Source of the DNA: Paludibacteraceae bacterium
Lineage (GTDB): Bacteria > Bacteroidota > Bacteroidia > Bacteroidales > Paludibacteraceae
Length of the DNA: 64,000 nt
Assembly (NCBI GenBank): GCA_017446585.1
Contig: JAFSQL010000013.1
Span: 1 to 64,000, forward strand
Direction of reading: 5' to 3'
The translations under genes and the position numbers were made by a program. Below the pieces are notes generated by a model that was not told where the DNA came from, did not search any database, and worked only from the letters and a program-made list of their open reading frames with translations. This document shows, piece by piece, positions 44,486 through 53,863 of this stretch; the first letter of the stretch is position 1; every line of letters begins with the position of its first letter.

Positions 44486-45859
44486 ATGAAGAACGTACAC
44501 TTCATCGCTATCGGTGGTGCCGCAATGCATAATTTGGCTTTGGCACTAAGTGAGAAACCTGGTTACAAAGTGACGGGAAGTGACGACGAGATTTTTGAAC
44601 CCTCACGGAGCCGATTGGAGGCGGCGGGTCTGTTGCCAAAGGCATGGGGATGGTTTCCAGAAAAGATAACGGCGGACACGGACGCGGTGATAGTTGGCAT
44701 GCACGCTCGAGAAGACAATCCAGAACTGAAGAAGGCGAAGGAATTGGGGGTTAAGATTTATAGTTTTCCTGAGTACTTGTACGAACAGACGAAAGGGAAA
44801 ACGCGCATTGTGGTGGGTGGAAGTCACGGGAAAACAACGACAACGGCGATGATTTTGCATGTGTTGAAAGAGGTTGGAGTTAAGGCGGACTATATGGTTG
44901 GGGCGCAGATAGAGGGTTTCAAGAATATGGTATCATTGTCGGAAGACGCGCGTTACGCGGTGTTTGAAGGAGATGAGTATTTGACTTCACCGTTGGACTC
45001 GCGAAGCAAGTTTTTGCATTATCATCCGCATGTGGCGGTGTTGACGGGCATAGCATGGGATCACGTGAACGTGTTCCCCACGTTTGAAGGGTATGTAGAT
45101 ACGTTCAGAAAGTTCACGCAGTTGATTGAACCAAACGGTCAATTCATATACTACGCCGGGGATGAGAACCTGCGAAAGTTAGCGATGGAGTTGCGACAGG
45201 ATGTTAAGAAGGTGGCATATGACACGCCAAGGCATACGATAAAGAATGGAGTGACGGAGGTGGAACACGGCGGGGGAGGAACGACTTTGAGGGTGTTCGG
45301 CACGCATAACTTGCAGAATTTGATGGCGGCACGTGCGGCGTGCATGGCAATTGGCGTGAAGGAGGATGATTTTTGGAAGGCGGCAGGGACGTTCACGGGG
45401 GCGGCGGGACGACTGCAGGAGGTGTGCCGAAGTGAAAGCGGCGTGGCGTACAAGGATTTCGCTCACAGTCCAAGCAAGTTGAAAGCGACTGTTCATGCGG
45501 TGCGAGAGCAGTGGCGGAACAAACGATTGGTTGCCGTGATGGAGTTGCACACGTTCAGCAGTTTGACGAAGGATTTTTTGCCCCAGTATCATGGCGGCAT
45601 GGATGAGGCGGATGTGGCGATGGTGTATTACAATCCGAAGGTAATGGAGGAAAAACGAATGGCGTCATTTAGTGTGGCAGACGTGGAGAATGCTTTTGGT
45701 GGTAATGTGCGAGCCTTTGATGATTCGGAGGAATTGAAAAAGGTGCTTAGACAGATGGCTCCTATGGAGGATACGGCATTGTTGTTAATGACTTCGGGAA
45801 ACTTCAACGGAGTAAACTTGGTGGAATTTGCAAGGGAGTTGTTGAATAATGAACAATGA
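44486..45859 (+). CDS. mpl: UDP-N-acetylmuramate:L-alanyl-gamma-D-glutamyl-meso-DAP ligase-like
   Basis: 457 residues from the ATG at 44486, where the Mur-ligase family begins (H-F-I-A-I-G-G-A-A-M-H). The P-loop GGSHGKTTT is at 111-119, followed by E-G-D-E-Y near 164, and H-N-L-Q-N and the D-F-A-H-S-P of the C-terminal domain near 335. Mpl attaches recycled tripeptide to UDP-MurNAc in peptidoglycan recycling. MurC is the nearest alternative, but the N-terminus and the H-S-P motif fit Mpl better. It heads a plus-strand run to 50.9 kb. Confidence 0.9.
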   Translation: MKNVHFIAIGGAAMHNLALALSEKPGYKVTGSDDEIFEPSRSRLEAAGLLPKAWGWFPEKITADTDAVIVGMHAREDNPELKKAKELGVKIYSFPEYLYEQTKGKTRIVVGGSHGKTTTTAMILHVLKEVGVKADYMVGAQIEGFKNMVSLSEDARYAVFEGDEYLTSPLDSRSKFLHYHPHVAVLTGIAWDHVNVFPTFEGYVDTFRKFTQLIEPNGQFIYYAGDENLRKLAMELRQDVKKVAYDTPRHTIKNGVTEVEHGGGGTTLRVFGTHNLQNLMAARAACMAIGVKEDDFWKAAGTFTGAAGRLQEVCRSESGVAYKDFAHSPSKLKATVHAVREQWRNKRLVAVMELHTFSSLTKDFLPQYHGGMDEADVAMVYYNPKVMEEKRMASFSVADVENAFGGNVRAFDDSEELKKVLRQMAPMEDTALLLMTSGNFNGVNLVEFARELLNNEQ

Positions 45860-45876
45860 ATAATGGAGGATGAACA

Positions 45877-46305
45877 ATGAAGGATGACAAACAAAGACAG
45901 GTGGACGGGCGTTATATGCGCATGGCGAGGATATGGGCGGAGAATTCATATTGCAAGCGTCGTCAGGTGGGGGCGTTGATAGTGAAGGAGAGGATGATTA
46001 TTTCGGACGGATATAACGGCACGCCATCTGGGTTCGAGAATAATTGTGAGGACGAGGGGAACAAGTCGTTACCGTATGTGTTGCACGCGGAGGCGAACGC
46101 GATCACGAAGGTGGCGCGGAGCAACAATAGCAGTGAGGGGGCGACGTTGTATGTGACGGCATCACCGTGCATGGAGTGCGCGAAGTTGATTATTCAGTCG
46201 GGCATCAAGCGTGTGGTGTATGCGGAGGAGTACAGGTTGACGGACGGTGTGGACTTGTTGCGCGAGGCTGGGATTGAGGTGGAACGGATAGATGAAAAGA
46301 ATTAA
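45877..46305 (+). CDS. dCMP deaminase family protein
   Basis: 142 residues. It deaminates dCMP to dUMP for thymidylate synthesis. The zinc site is complete: H70-A-E72 and P-C98-M-E-C101; an additional N-C-E near 56 fits dCMP deaminases (ComEB) rather than cytidine deaminases. It follows mpl by 17 bases of AT-rich repeat-like sequence. Confidence 0.93.
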   Translation: MKDDKQRQVDGRYMRMARIWAENSYCKRRQVGALIVKERMIISDGYNGTPSGFENNCEDEGNKSLPYVLHAEANAITKVARSNNSSEGATLYVTASPCMECAKLIIQSGIKRVVYAEEYRLTDGVDLLREAGIEVERIDEKN

Positions 46306-46345
46306 GAATTAGCGGTTAAGGGTTTAGAATTAAGAAATAAGACGG

Positions 46346-47956
46346 ATGGATAATAAACTTGCGGCACGTTATCGATTGTGGAGAAGGATGAGGCTTTGGA
46401 CACCAATAGCGGCATCGGTGTGCGTGGTGATAGGAATCGCGATTGGCGTGATGTTGGCTCGGGTGGAGATGCCAGAGAATAGTTATTCGTCGGTGATAGG
46501 GGATAGGGACGCTTCGAAGTTGCAGGACGTGATAAGGTTGATAAGCACGTCGTATGCCGACGAGGTGAGGGTGGATTCGTTGACGGAGATGGGCATCGTG
46601 GGTTTGTTGCGAGGGTTGGACCCTCACTCGGTGTATATCAACACGGAGGAGACGAGACGGGTGAACGAGGAGATGGCGGGGAGTTTTTCCGGCATCGGTG
46701 TCCAGTTTGACATTTTGGAGGACACGGTGCGCGTGGTGGCGGTGATTCACGGCGGTCCGAGCGAGCGCGCGGGTTTGCAACCTGGGGACAGGATAGTGAC
46801 GGTTGATGATTCGGTATTCACGGGTCCGGAGATTGACGAGCGAAAGGTGATGAAGACGTTGAGGGGGGAGAAGGGCACGAAGGCGCGGTTAGGCATCATG
46901 CGCGGGGGTGACAAAGAGGTGTACACGTATGAAATCATCAGGGGGGATGTGGTGACGAAGAGTATAGGGTGTTATTATATGGCGGACAGGACGACGGGTT
47001 ACGTGAAGGTGCATGAGTTCACGGCGACGACGTATCAGGAGTTCCTGACGGCAATAAACATATTGAAGAAGAAGGGTGCGAGACGTTTTGTCATAGACCT
47101 AAGGGACAATCCGGGCGGGTATCTGGATGCTGTGACGGCGATGGCGAATGAGTTTTTGGATGAGGATGAGATGATTGTTTACGCTGAGGGCCAGCATTAT
47201 CCACGATATGAGTACAGGGCTGACGGTCAAGGCATTTGCAAGGATGCGGAGGTGAAGGTGCTGGTGAATGAGTTTTCGGCGTCGGCATCGGAGATTTTTG
47301 CGGCGGCGATTCAAGACAATGATCGCGGTGAGGTGATAGGCAGGCGGACGTTCGGTAAGGGTTTGGTTCAACAACAGTTTCCGTTGGCTGACGGTAGTGC
47401 GGTGCGTCTGACGGTGGCGCACTTCTATTCGCCATCGGGAAGGTGCATTCAAAAGCCATACACAAGAGGTCGGGTGGCGGACTATGAGAAGGAGGTGTTC
47501 GATAGGTTCAACAATGGTGAGTTGACGGATTCGACCAAGCGTGAGGCGGCGGAGGACACGACGAATATCTATCACACGAAGGGCGGACGCCTGGTCTATG
47601 GCGGCGGAGGCGTGACTCCAGATGTGTTTGTGGCACGTGACACGTCATATTGGTCAAGGTGGATGTCGGAGGTGAACAATAAGGGGATGATTGTCGATTA
47701 CGCCTATCTGTATGCGGATGAGCATCGAGGCATGGATTGTCATGAGGTGGATGGAGAGGAGTTGCTGAAGGGTTTTGTGGCATACGTCAAGGGGAAGGGA
47801 GTTGAAACAAGGAAGGAGGATGTGGCACGGAGCGGGGCGACGGTCAAGCGATTGTTGAGGGCTTATGTGACGCGTTCGTTGTCACAAGACGAGGCGGAGT
47901 TTTACAAGATATTCAATGAGGGTGACGCCGCCATAGCGGTGGCGTTAAAAAGGTGA
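46346..47956 (+). CDS. S41-family C-terminal processing peptidase
   Basis: 536 residues. A membrane anchor lies at about 18-38. A PDZ domain (about 100-175; G-I-G-V-Q-F then L-Q-P-G-D-R-I) is followed by the tail-specific protease domain: F-V-I-D-L-R-D-N-P-G-G-Y near 250, the catalytic serine in F-S-A-S-A-S-E-I near 312, and the lysine in T-F-G-K-G near 337. It cleaves proteins at their C-termini in the periplasm. It is downstream of the dCMP deaminase on the same strand. Confidence 0.94.
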   Translation: MDNKLAARYRLWRRMRLWTPIAASVCVVIGIAIGVMLARVEMPENSYSSVIGDRDASKLQDVIRLISTSYADEVRVDSLTEMGIVGLLRGLDPHSVYINTEETRRVNEEMAGSFSGIGVQFDILEDTVRVVAVIHGGPSERAGLQPGDRIVTVDDSVFTGPEIDERKVMKTLRGEKGTKARLGIMRGGDKEVYTYEIIRGDVVTKSIGCYYMADRTTGYVKVHEFTATTYQEFLTAINILKKKGARRFVIDLRDNPGGYLDAVTAMANEFLDEDEMIVYAEGQHYPRYEYRADGQGICKDAEVKVLVNEFSASASEIFAAAIQDNDRGEVIGRRTFGKGLVQQQFPLADGSAVRLTVAHFYSPSGRCIQKPYTRGRVADYEKEVFDRFNNGELTDSTKREAAEDTTNIYHTKGGRLVYGGGGVTPDVFVARDTSYWSRWMSEVNNKGMIVDYAYLYADEHRGMDCHEVDGEELLKGFVAYVKGKGVETRKEDVARSGATVKRLLRAYVTRSLSQDEAEFYKIFNEGDAAIAVALKR

Positions 47957-47962
47957 ACGAGA

Positions 47963-48694
47963 ATGGTTACACAGGAGGGAAAGAGGGCGACATTGTATCT
48001 GATACCAAACTTGTTGGGGGAGACGAATCCGAGGGACGTGCTGCCCGCATCGGTCGTGGAGTTGACGGTTGGGTTGCGACATTTCGTGGTGGAGGACGTG
48101 CGTAGCGCACGGAGGTTTCTGAGGAAGTTGGACAGGACGTTCCCGATAGATGATTCGACGTTTGGCGAGTTGAACCGGCATACGAGCAGCACGGAGATTG
48201 GGTCGTTGATAGAGCCGTTGCGAAAAGGGGAGGATATGGGCGTGATAAGCGAGGCGGGTTGTCCGTGTGTGGCAGACCCCGGAGCCAACGTGGTGAGTCT
48301 GGCTCACGAGGAGGGTTTCAGGGTTGTGCCGCTGGTGGGACCATCTTCAATCATTCTGGCACAAATGGCATCAGGATTGAATGGTCAGAGTTTCGCCTTC
48401 GTGGGGTATTTGCCTGTCAATAAGGAAGAGCGTCAGCGAGCGATAAAACGATTGGAGAATAGAGCGAGAGGAGAGTTTCAGACGCAGTTGTTTATTGAGA
48501 CTCCATATAGGAATCGCAGTCTGTTTGAAGATCTTGTGAACACGTGCAGAACGGACAGTCGATTGTGCATAGCATGTGACTTGACAACGGAGAGGGAGCA
48601 AATACTGACGATGCCTATCGGAAAATGGCGAAAGAGGGGGACGCAAGATTTGGAACAGTGGGAGAAACGCCCAACATTATTCGCTCTGCTATAG
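47963..48694 (+). CDS. RsmI-like SAM-dependent methyltransferase
   Basis: 243 residues, slightly short for RsmI (about 280). The tetrapyrrole-methylase fold is evident: A-T-L-Y-L-I-P-N near the start, S-E-A-G-C-P-C-V-A-D-P-G near 91-102, V-V-P-L-V-G-P-S-S near 112, and S-F-A-F-V-G-Y-L-P near 134. The family methylates the 2'-O of C1402 in 16S rRNA. A second RsmI paralogue is common in Bacteroidetes, so the substrate is not certain. It lies six bases after the protease and three bases before the next gene. Confidence 0.88.
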   Translation: MVTQEGKRATLYLIPNLLGETNPRDVLPASVVELTVGLRHFVVEDVRSARRFLRKLDRTFPIDDSTFGELNRHTSSTEIGSLIEPLRKGEDMGVISEAGCPCVADPGANVVSLAHEEGFRVVPLVGPSSIILAQMASGLNGQSFAFVGYLPVNKEERQRAIKRLENRARGEFQTQLFIETPYRNRSLFEDLVNTCRTDSRLCIACDLTTEREQILTMPIGKWRKRGTQDLEQWEKRPTLFALL

Positions 48695-48697
48695 GTT

Positions 48698-50050
48698 ATG
48701 GACAGAACATTTCACGAGTCATTCATAGCGTTGATGAACGAACAGGTGGGCGATGAGACGGAGGCGTTGTTGGACGCCTTGCGGCAGGAGCCTGCGGTAA
48801 GCGTTCGGTTCAATCCTAAGAAACGCGGACTGGTGCCAGAAGGATTGCTGATGGAGGGCGCAAGGGTGGCGTGGTGTGAAGACGGCATCTATCTGGACAA
48901 GCGACCACAATTCACGTTGGATCCGTTGTTGCACGGGGGTGCCTATTATGTTCAAGAGGCAAGTTCGATGTTTCTTCATTATGCCGTTCGACAGTTGGCG
49001 GGAGAGCGTGCCATTTGCGCATTGGACGCATGTGCGGCACCGGGCGGAAAGTCAACGTTGCTGCATGGCGCATTGCCACCGGGCAGTTTGGTGGTGAGTA
49101 ATGAATATGTCAGAAACAGGGCGCATATTTTGGCGGAAAACATTGCCAAGTGGGGTTATGCGAACAGCGTGGTCACGAACAATGGCGTAGAGGATTTTGT
49201 CCGGGACAAGGGGGCGTTTGACCTTGTTGTGGTTGACGCTCCGTGTTCGGGAGAAGGAATGTTCAGGAAAGAGCCAGAAGCCTTGCGCCAATGGAGCCTT
49301 GACAATGTGGCGATGTGTGTCGCACGCCAGCGGCAAATTGTAGGGAATGCCGTATGCGCATTGAAAGAAGGCGGATTGTTTGTGTATTCGACCTGCACGT
49401 TCAACCGGAAAGAGGATGAGGAACTCGGTGACTATATAGAAAAGGAACTTGGCTTGGAAGAGGTGACATTGGACTTACCCGAAGAATGGGGAATAGTCAG
49501 GGGCGAACGGGGTTATCATTTCTATCCGCACAGGACGAAGGGTGAGGGCTTGTATATGTCTTTTTACAGAAAAGAAGGAACAGAAGGTCGGGAAGAAAAA
49601 CGAAAGGAAGGGAAGCGAAAGGGAGAGAAGGGTCAATTGCGCGAGATAGGAAAAATATGGTTGAAGAACGATGAGGATTACGAAATAGAGGAAGTGGAAG
49701 GTCGCATTGTAGCTTTCGCTAAGACGCATGCGGACCTTATGAGACGTATTGCGTTTGGAAAAAATGCGCTTATGGCAGGAGTTGAATTGGGAGTCATGAA
49801 AGGCAATAAGTTCGTCCCGTCATCAGCGTTGGCACTGAGTGAGGCGTTGACGGGAAATGTGGAAAGAGTTGACGTGGACAAAGAAACCGCCTTGCGGTAT
49901 TTGAGGCGGGAGACAATAGATTTGTCAGGAAAGGCGGAGAAGGGATATGTTGTTGTCCAATACCAAGGTTTGCCGCTCGGTTGGGTTAAGAATCTTGGTA
50001 ACAGAAGTAATAATCTTTATCCGGAATATTGGCGGATTAGAAAATTGTAG
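48698..50050 (+). CDS. rRNA cytosine-C5 methyltransferase (RsmF/RsmB-like)
   Basis: 450 residues. Motif I D-A-C-A-A-P-G-G-K-S is near 112-121, and the two catalytic cysteines are in V-D-A-P-C-S-G-E-G near 180 and Y-S-T-C-T-F near 233. A charged low-complexity linker (K, E, R, G; about 295-315) precedes a C-terminal PUA-like RNA-binding domain. It methylates cytosine in 16S rRNA. It follows the RsmI-like gene by three bases, forming an rRNA-modification pair. Confidence 0.92.
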   Translation: MDRTFHESFIALMNEQVGDETEALLDALRQEPAVSVRFNPKKRGLVPEGLLMEGARVAWCEDGIYLDKRPQFTLDPLLHGGAYYVQEASSMFLHYAVRQLAGERAICALDACAAPGGKSTLLHGALPPGSLVVSNEYVRNRAHILAENIAKWGYANSVVTNNGVEDFVRDKGAFDLVVVDAPCSGEGMFRKEPEALRQWSLDNVAMCVARQRQIVGNAVCALKEGGLFVYSTCTFNRKEDEELGDYIEKELGLEEVTLDLPEEWGIVRGERGYHFYPHRTKGEGLYMSFYRKEGTEGREEKRKEGKRKGEKGQLREIGKIWLKNDEDYEIEEVEGRIVAFAKTHADLMRRIAFGKNALMAGVELGVMKGNKFVPSSALALSEALTGNVERVDVDKETALRYLRRETIDLSGKAEKGYVVVQYQGLPLGWVKNLGNRSNNLYPEYWRIRKL

Positions 50051-50096
50051 AAACGGAAAAGCAAAAAATCGTAATTTTGGAGCGAAAAACGGGTTT

Positions 50097-50855
50097 ATGA
50101 AAGTTACTTTTCTTGGAACGGGAACGTCAGTGGGTGTGCCGCAAATGGCATGTCACTGCGCTGTGTGCCAAAGCCAAGATGAAAGGGACAAACGGCTTCG
50201 TGCCAGCATTATGGTTGAGACAAAAGAGGGGAAACGAGTTTTGGTGGATTGCGGCCCTGATTTTCGTCAGCAGTCGTTGCGCTATGGAATAGAACATGTG
50301 GATGGGATACTCATGACGCACATTCATTTTGACCATGCGGAGGGTATCAATGAGATAAGGCCATTGCAGGAGGCGGACATTTATTGCGAACGGAGCGTGA
50401 AGGAAGGCATATTGCGGTTTTATCCATACTTGTTTGGTGAACATCCTTATCCTGGCGCACCGGAATTGAGGTTGCATGAAATAGACGCGGAACATGACTT
50501 CATGTTATGCGGGATGAAGATAACGCCTATACGGGCGATGCATGGGAAATTGCCGGTGTTGGGTTATCGATTTGATGATGAATTGGTCTATCTGACCGAT
50601 TTCAGTCAGGTTGAGGAACGAGAGTCCGAAAAAATGAGCGGTGTGAAAGTCGCTATTCTTGACGCATTGAGAGAGAAAGAACATCCGAGCCACGTGAACT
50701 TGAGTCAAGCCATGGAGTTGGCGGACAGATTGGAAATACCGCAGGTATATTTCACGCACATGAGCCACGACATGGGTTTGCACGCATGGCGCAATGAGCA
50801 ATTGCCGCCATCAAGACAGTTGGCGTATGACGGTCAGGTTTTGGAGTTGGAATAA
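50097..50855 (+). CDS. MBL-fold metallo-hydrolase (PhnP-like)
   Basis: 252 residues from the ATG at 50097, where the family begins (F-L-G-T-G-T-S-x-G-V-P). The metal site T-H-I-H-F-D-H is near 79-85, with further histidines H-G-K near 155 and T-H-M-S-H-D near 222. Related proteins are phosphodiesterases acting on cyclic or linear phosphate esters. An earlier in-frame start would overlap the methyltransferase gene and is rejected. It ends the mpl run. Confidence 0.92.
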   Translation: MKVTFLGTGTSVGVPQMACHCAVCQSQDERDKRLRASIMVETKEGKRVLVDCGPDFRQQSLRYGIEHVDGILMTHIHFDHAEGINEIRPLQEADIYCERSVKEGILRFYPYLFGEHPYPGAPELRLHEIDAEHDFMLCGMKITPIRAMHGKLPVLGYRFDDELVYLTDFSQVEERESEKMSGVKVAILDALREKEHPSHVNLSQAMELADRLEIPQVYFTHMSHDMGLHAWRNEQLPPSRQLAYDGQVLELE

Positions 50856-50895
50856 AAAAGTCGCGTGAAAGTTGGTAAAACTTGTTTTTTATTCG

Positions 50896-50903
50896 TATGT
50901 TTG
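50896..50903 (+). promoter_or_regulatory. Promoter -7 box TATGTTTG
   Basis: TAnnTTTG match with a TTG at 50872-50874, 21 bases upstream, and the DUF3332 start 45 bases downstream. Confidence 0.55.
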
Positions 50904-50948
50904 TCAAAGTAATTACATCACATTTTAACCTTTAATACCTTAGTGTTT

Positions 50949-51470
50949 ATGAAGAAACTCATTTTTGGCGTTTCCGCATTGTTGGCAAGCAGCATTATGT
51001 TCAGCTCTTGTATCGGTTCATTCGCATTGTTCAACAAATTGTTGGATTGGAACCAAGGTCTTGGCAACAAGGTTGTCAATGAGGTTGTGTACCTTGCTTT
51101 CAATATCATTCCTGTATATGGTATCGCAATGTTTGTTGATGGTGTGGTTCTGAACACGATTGAGTTCTGGACTGGCAGCAACCCAATGGGTTCGACCGTT
51201 AAGACGGTTGAAGATGAGAACGGAACGTTCCGCATCGCTTCGCACGACAATGGTTACACCATTACGAAGGAAGGTCAAGAGGGACAACTCGACCTCACCT
51301 ACAATGCAGAAGAGAACGCATGGTATGCTAACGACGTTAAGTTCATGACGTTCGTTGATGAGAACCACGTTCAAATGTATGGTTCGGACGCTGTCATCGA
51401 GCTTTCACAAGCAGGTCTTGCCGCTTACCGCGCTCTTGCTAACGGCAACGCAATCGCTTTCGCAGAGTAA
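50949..51470 (+). CDS. DUF3332 family lipoprotein
   Basis: 173 residues. A lipoprotein signal (about 1-19) ends in F-S-S-C, the lipid-attached cysteine. The body starts with G-S-F-A-L-F-N-K-L and a hydrophobic stretch around residues 50-70, then a beta-rich C-terminal half. Function unknown. The codons are strongly biased to common ones, which suggests high expression. Own promoter and terminator mark a single-gene unit. Confidence 0.88.
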   Translation: MKKLIFGVSALLASSIMFSSCIGSFALFNKLLDWNQGLGNKVVNEVVYLAFNIIPVYGIAMFVDGVVLNTIEFWTGSNPMGSTVKTVEDENGTFRIASHDNGYTITKEGQEGQLDLTYNAEENAWYANDVKFMTFVDENHVQMYGSDAVIELSQAGLAAYRALANGNAIAFAE

Positions 51471-51504
51471 TTGTACGTGAGATTCACTTATAATTAAATC
51501 AACA

Positions 51505-51552
51505 GGGGAGTCTTGGGTGACTGCATGTGACCTAAGGCTCTCCTTATTTTTT
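51505..51552 (+). terminator. Imperfect hairpin terminator
   Basis: GGGGAGTCTTGGGT (from 51505) pairs with ACCTAAGGCTCTCC (to 51543) with a few mismatches, and is followed by TTATTTTTT. Confidence 0.7.
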
Positions 51553-51566
51553 AAGTTTTTCTTAGA

Positions 51567-52289
51567 ATGATAGAACTCATTCCTGCAATAGACATAATTG
51601 AAGGGAAATGCGTCCGTCTCTCGCAGGGAGATTATGGAAGCAAAAAAGTTTATAATGAAAATCCAGTGGAGGTAGCCAAGTCGTTTGAGGACGTGGGTAT
51701 TCGTCGTCTGCATGTGGTGGATTTGGACGGGGCGAAGGCGAAGCACATTGTGAATCACGAGACGTTGAGGCGGATAGTTTCGCAGACGTCATTGACAGTC
51801 GATTTCGGAGGCGGATTGAAGTCAGATGAGGATTTGAGAATAGCCTTTGAAAGCGGATCCTCGATGGTGACGGGTGGTAGTGTGGCCATAAAGAATCCGC
51901 ATATGTTCATGTCGTGGGTGGAAAAGTATGGAAACGAGCGTATCATTCTGGGTGCGGACGCAAAAGATGGAAAAGTGGCAGTGAATGGTTGGCAGGACGT
52001 TACAGAGGTGGAATTGGTGGATTTTTTGAAAAAGTATATTGGCGATGGTTTGAAGAAGGTGATATGCACGGATATAGCCAAGGACGGTATGCTGCAGGGT
52101 CCTTCGGTTGAGTTGTATCGTGAAATCATGCAGAAGGTGGAAGGCGTGTATTTGATAGCGAGTGGCGGGGTTAGTTCGATGGCAGATATTCAAGAATTGG
52201 AGAGAGCAGGAGTGCCAGCCGTTATTTTCGGAAAGGCTATTTATGAAGGTCGCATCACGCTTGAAGAAATGCGCAAAATGAATTCATAA
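51567..52289 (+). CDS. hisA: Phosphoribosylformimino-AICAR ribotide isomerase
   Basis: 240 residues, a full TIM barrel. It isomerises ProFAR in histidine synthesis. D8 in I-P-A-I-D is the catalytic base; V-D-L-D-G-A near 51 and D-F-G-G-G near 78 form phosphate sites, with D-I-A-K-D-G near 170 (second acid) and A-S-G-G-V near 196. The genes hisH and hisF, which normally flank it, are absent here. Confidence 0.96.
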   Translation: MIELIPAIDIIEGKCVRLSQGDYGSKKVYNENPVEVAKSFEDVGIRRLHVVDLDGAKAKHIVNHETLRRIVSQTSLTVDFGGGLKSDEDLRIAFESGSSMVTGGSVAIKNPHMFMSWVEKYGNERIILGADAKDGKVAVNGWQDVTEVELVDFLKKYIGDGLKKVICTDIAKDGMLQGPSVELYREIMQKVEGVYLIASGGVSSMADIQELERAGVPAVIFGKAIYEGRITLEEMRKMNS

Positions 52290-52302
52290 GGAGTGAAGAC
52301 GT

Positions 52303-52334
52303 TTTGAGTAGTTGCGATTTGTTTGCTAAATTTG
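52303..52334 (+). promoter_or_regulatory. hisIE promoter (-33 TTTG, -7 TAAATTTG)
   Basis: TTTG at 52303-52306, 20 bases, then TAAATTTG at 52327-52334. The hisIE start follows 31 bases later. hisIE may thus be expressed apart from hisA. Confidence 0.55.
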
Positions 52335-52365
52335 CACGCTAAAACGGAAAGAATCAGATAAACCC

Positions 52366-53019
52366 ATGAAAGACTTGAATATAGATTTTGAAAAACAAGG
52401 TGGACTTGTACCCGCCATCGTGCAAGACGCATTGACGGGAAAGGTGTTGATGCTCGCTTATATGAATGAAGAGAGTTTGCAAAAAACACTTGATACAAAA
52501 TTGGTTACCTTCTACAGTCGGAGCCGGAAGTCGTTGTGGACGAAGGGAGAGACGAGTGGTAACTATCTGCATCTTGTTTCTATTGCATCAGATTGTGATA
52601 ATGACACCTTGCTGGTGAAGGTTCATCCAGACGGTCCTGCTTGCCATACGGGAACGGACACGTGTTGGGGAGAGGAGAACAAGGCGGATGCAGCGTTCCT
52701 GAGTTTCCTTCAGGAGTTTATAGACAAGCGTCATGAGGAAATGCCAGAAGGCAGTTACACGACGAAGTTGTTCAAAGCGGGCACAAAGAAGATGGCGCAG
52801 AAGGTAGGAGAGGAAGCGGTTGAAACCATTCTTGAAGCGTCGTCAAACGGGAAAGATGACGATTTGATATATGAGGCAGCAGATTTGATTTATCACCTCA
52901 TTGTTTTGTTGACATCACGCGGATTGAGTATCAATGACGTGGCTCGCGAGTTGAAAAAACGTCATGGTGGTGTCAAAGGCGTGGACTATGGTCAAAACGG
53001 AGAAGGCAAAGCCCGTTGA
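52366..53019 (+). CDS. hisIE: Bifunctional phosphoribosyl-AMP cyclohydrolase/phosphoribosyl-ATP pyrophosphatase
   Basis: 217 residues. The HisI half (about 1-105) shows M-L-A-Y-M-N-E-E-S near 26, W-T-K-G-E-T-S near 51, and D-C-D-N-D-T-L with the zinc-site C-H-T near 89. The HisE half (about 110-200) carries E-E-A-V-E-T near 150 and Y-E-A-A-D-L-I-Y-H near 168. It carries out steps two and three of histidine synthesis. It lies 76 bases after hisA. Confidence 0.96.
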   Translation: MKDLNIDFEKQGGLVPAIVQDALTGKVLMLAYMNEESLQKTLDTKLVTFYSRSRKSLWTKGETSGNYLHLVSIASDCDNDTLLVKVHPDGPACHTGTDTCWGEENKADAAFLSFLQEFIDKRHEEMPEGSYTTKLFKAGTKKMAQKVGEEAVETILEASSNGKDDDLIYEAADLIYHLIVLLTSRGLSINDVARELKKRHGGVKGVDYGQNGEGKAR

Positions 53020-53064
53020 CAAATAAAGAATCAGATAAAAGAATGTCGAAAAGGACGAAAAGCC

Positions 53065-53847
53065 ATGGAAGACAATAATCTCTTGATAAAATATACGAAT
53101 GTCAATCTGTTGCAAGGTGAAGTGATTGTCTTGCGCGACGTGAATCTTGAGGTTCGACGTGGGGAGTTTATCTACTTGATAGGCAAGGTAGGGTGTGGAA
53201 AAAGCACGTTGTTGAAGTCCTTTTATGCCGAAGTTCCAATTGCCAGCGGAGAAGCGGCACAGGTGTTGGAATATGACTTGAAGAAGTTGAAACGCAAGAA
53301 GATACCTTATTTGCGTCGTCAACTTGGAATTATATATCAAGATTTTCAGTTGCTGACCGATCGTACCGTTGAGGAGAACTTATGGTTCGTTCTCAAGGCA
53401 ACGGGATGGAAACGGAAAGAGGCAAATGAAAGAATCAAGGAGGTTCTGAAGCAAGTGGGGATGGAGAACAAGGGTTATAAGATGCCGCACCAATTGTCGG
53501 GCGGAGAGCAACAACGCATTGTCATAGCCCGGGCCCTGCTGAACAAGCCGCAAATTATATTGGCGGACGAACCGACGGGACACTTGGATGTAGAAACGGG
53601 AGATGAGATAATCCGTCTGTTGCGAGAGATCAGGGAAGAGGGTACGACGATTATCATGTCAACCCACAACTTGCAATTGCTTGAGCAGTATCCTGGAAGG
53701 ATATTGCGATTCGTGTCAGAGCATATTCAAGAGGATGGAGAATCGTCAGCACCCGTCGTTCAAGATGCGACGGCGAAGAGTCCGAAAAAGCGTTTTGTGA
53801 TTCCTGACGCAGTAAATGAGGAGGAAGGACAGGAGGGAAAGGAGTAA
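53065..53847 (+). CDS. ftsE: FtsE-like ABC transporter ATP-binding protein
   Basis: 260 residues. ATP-binding motifs are complete: Walker A GKVGCGKST near 40-48, signature L-S-G-G-E-Q-Q-R near 144, Walker B I-I-L-A-D-E-P-T near 168, and a switch histidine in S-T-H-N. About 30 residues beyond the ABC domain form an acidic tail. FtsE with FtsX controls septal peptidoglycan hydrolases. No ftsX follows; the next gene is on the other strand. FtsE is likely but a LolD-type identity is possible. Confidence 0.88.
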   Translation: MEDNNLLIKYTNVNLLQGEVIVLRDVNLEVRRGEFIYLIGKVGCGKSTLLKSFYAEVPIASGEAAQVLEYDLKKLKRKKIPYLRRQLGIIYQDFQLLTDRTVEENLWFVLKATGWKRKEANERIKEVLKQVGMENKGYKMPHQLSGGEQQRIVIARALLNKPQIILADEPTGHLDVETGDEIIRLLREIREEGTTIIMSTHNLQLLEQYPGRILRFVSEHIQEDGESSAPVVQDATAKSPKKRFVIPDAVNEEEGQEGKE

Positions 53848-53863
53848 AAAACAGTAAGAGTTT

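Noticed and set aside
49575..49645. Low-complexity Lys/Glu/Arg/Gly stretch in the m5C methyltransferase, first thought to be a frameshift
   Set aside because: The frame continues into a good PUA-like domain, so it is a linker.
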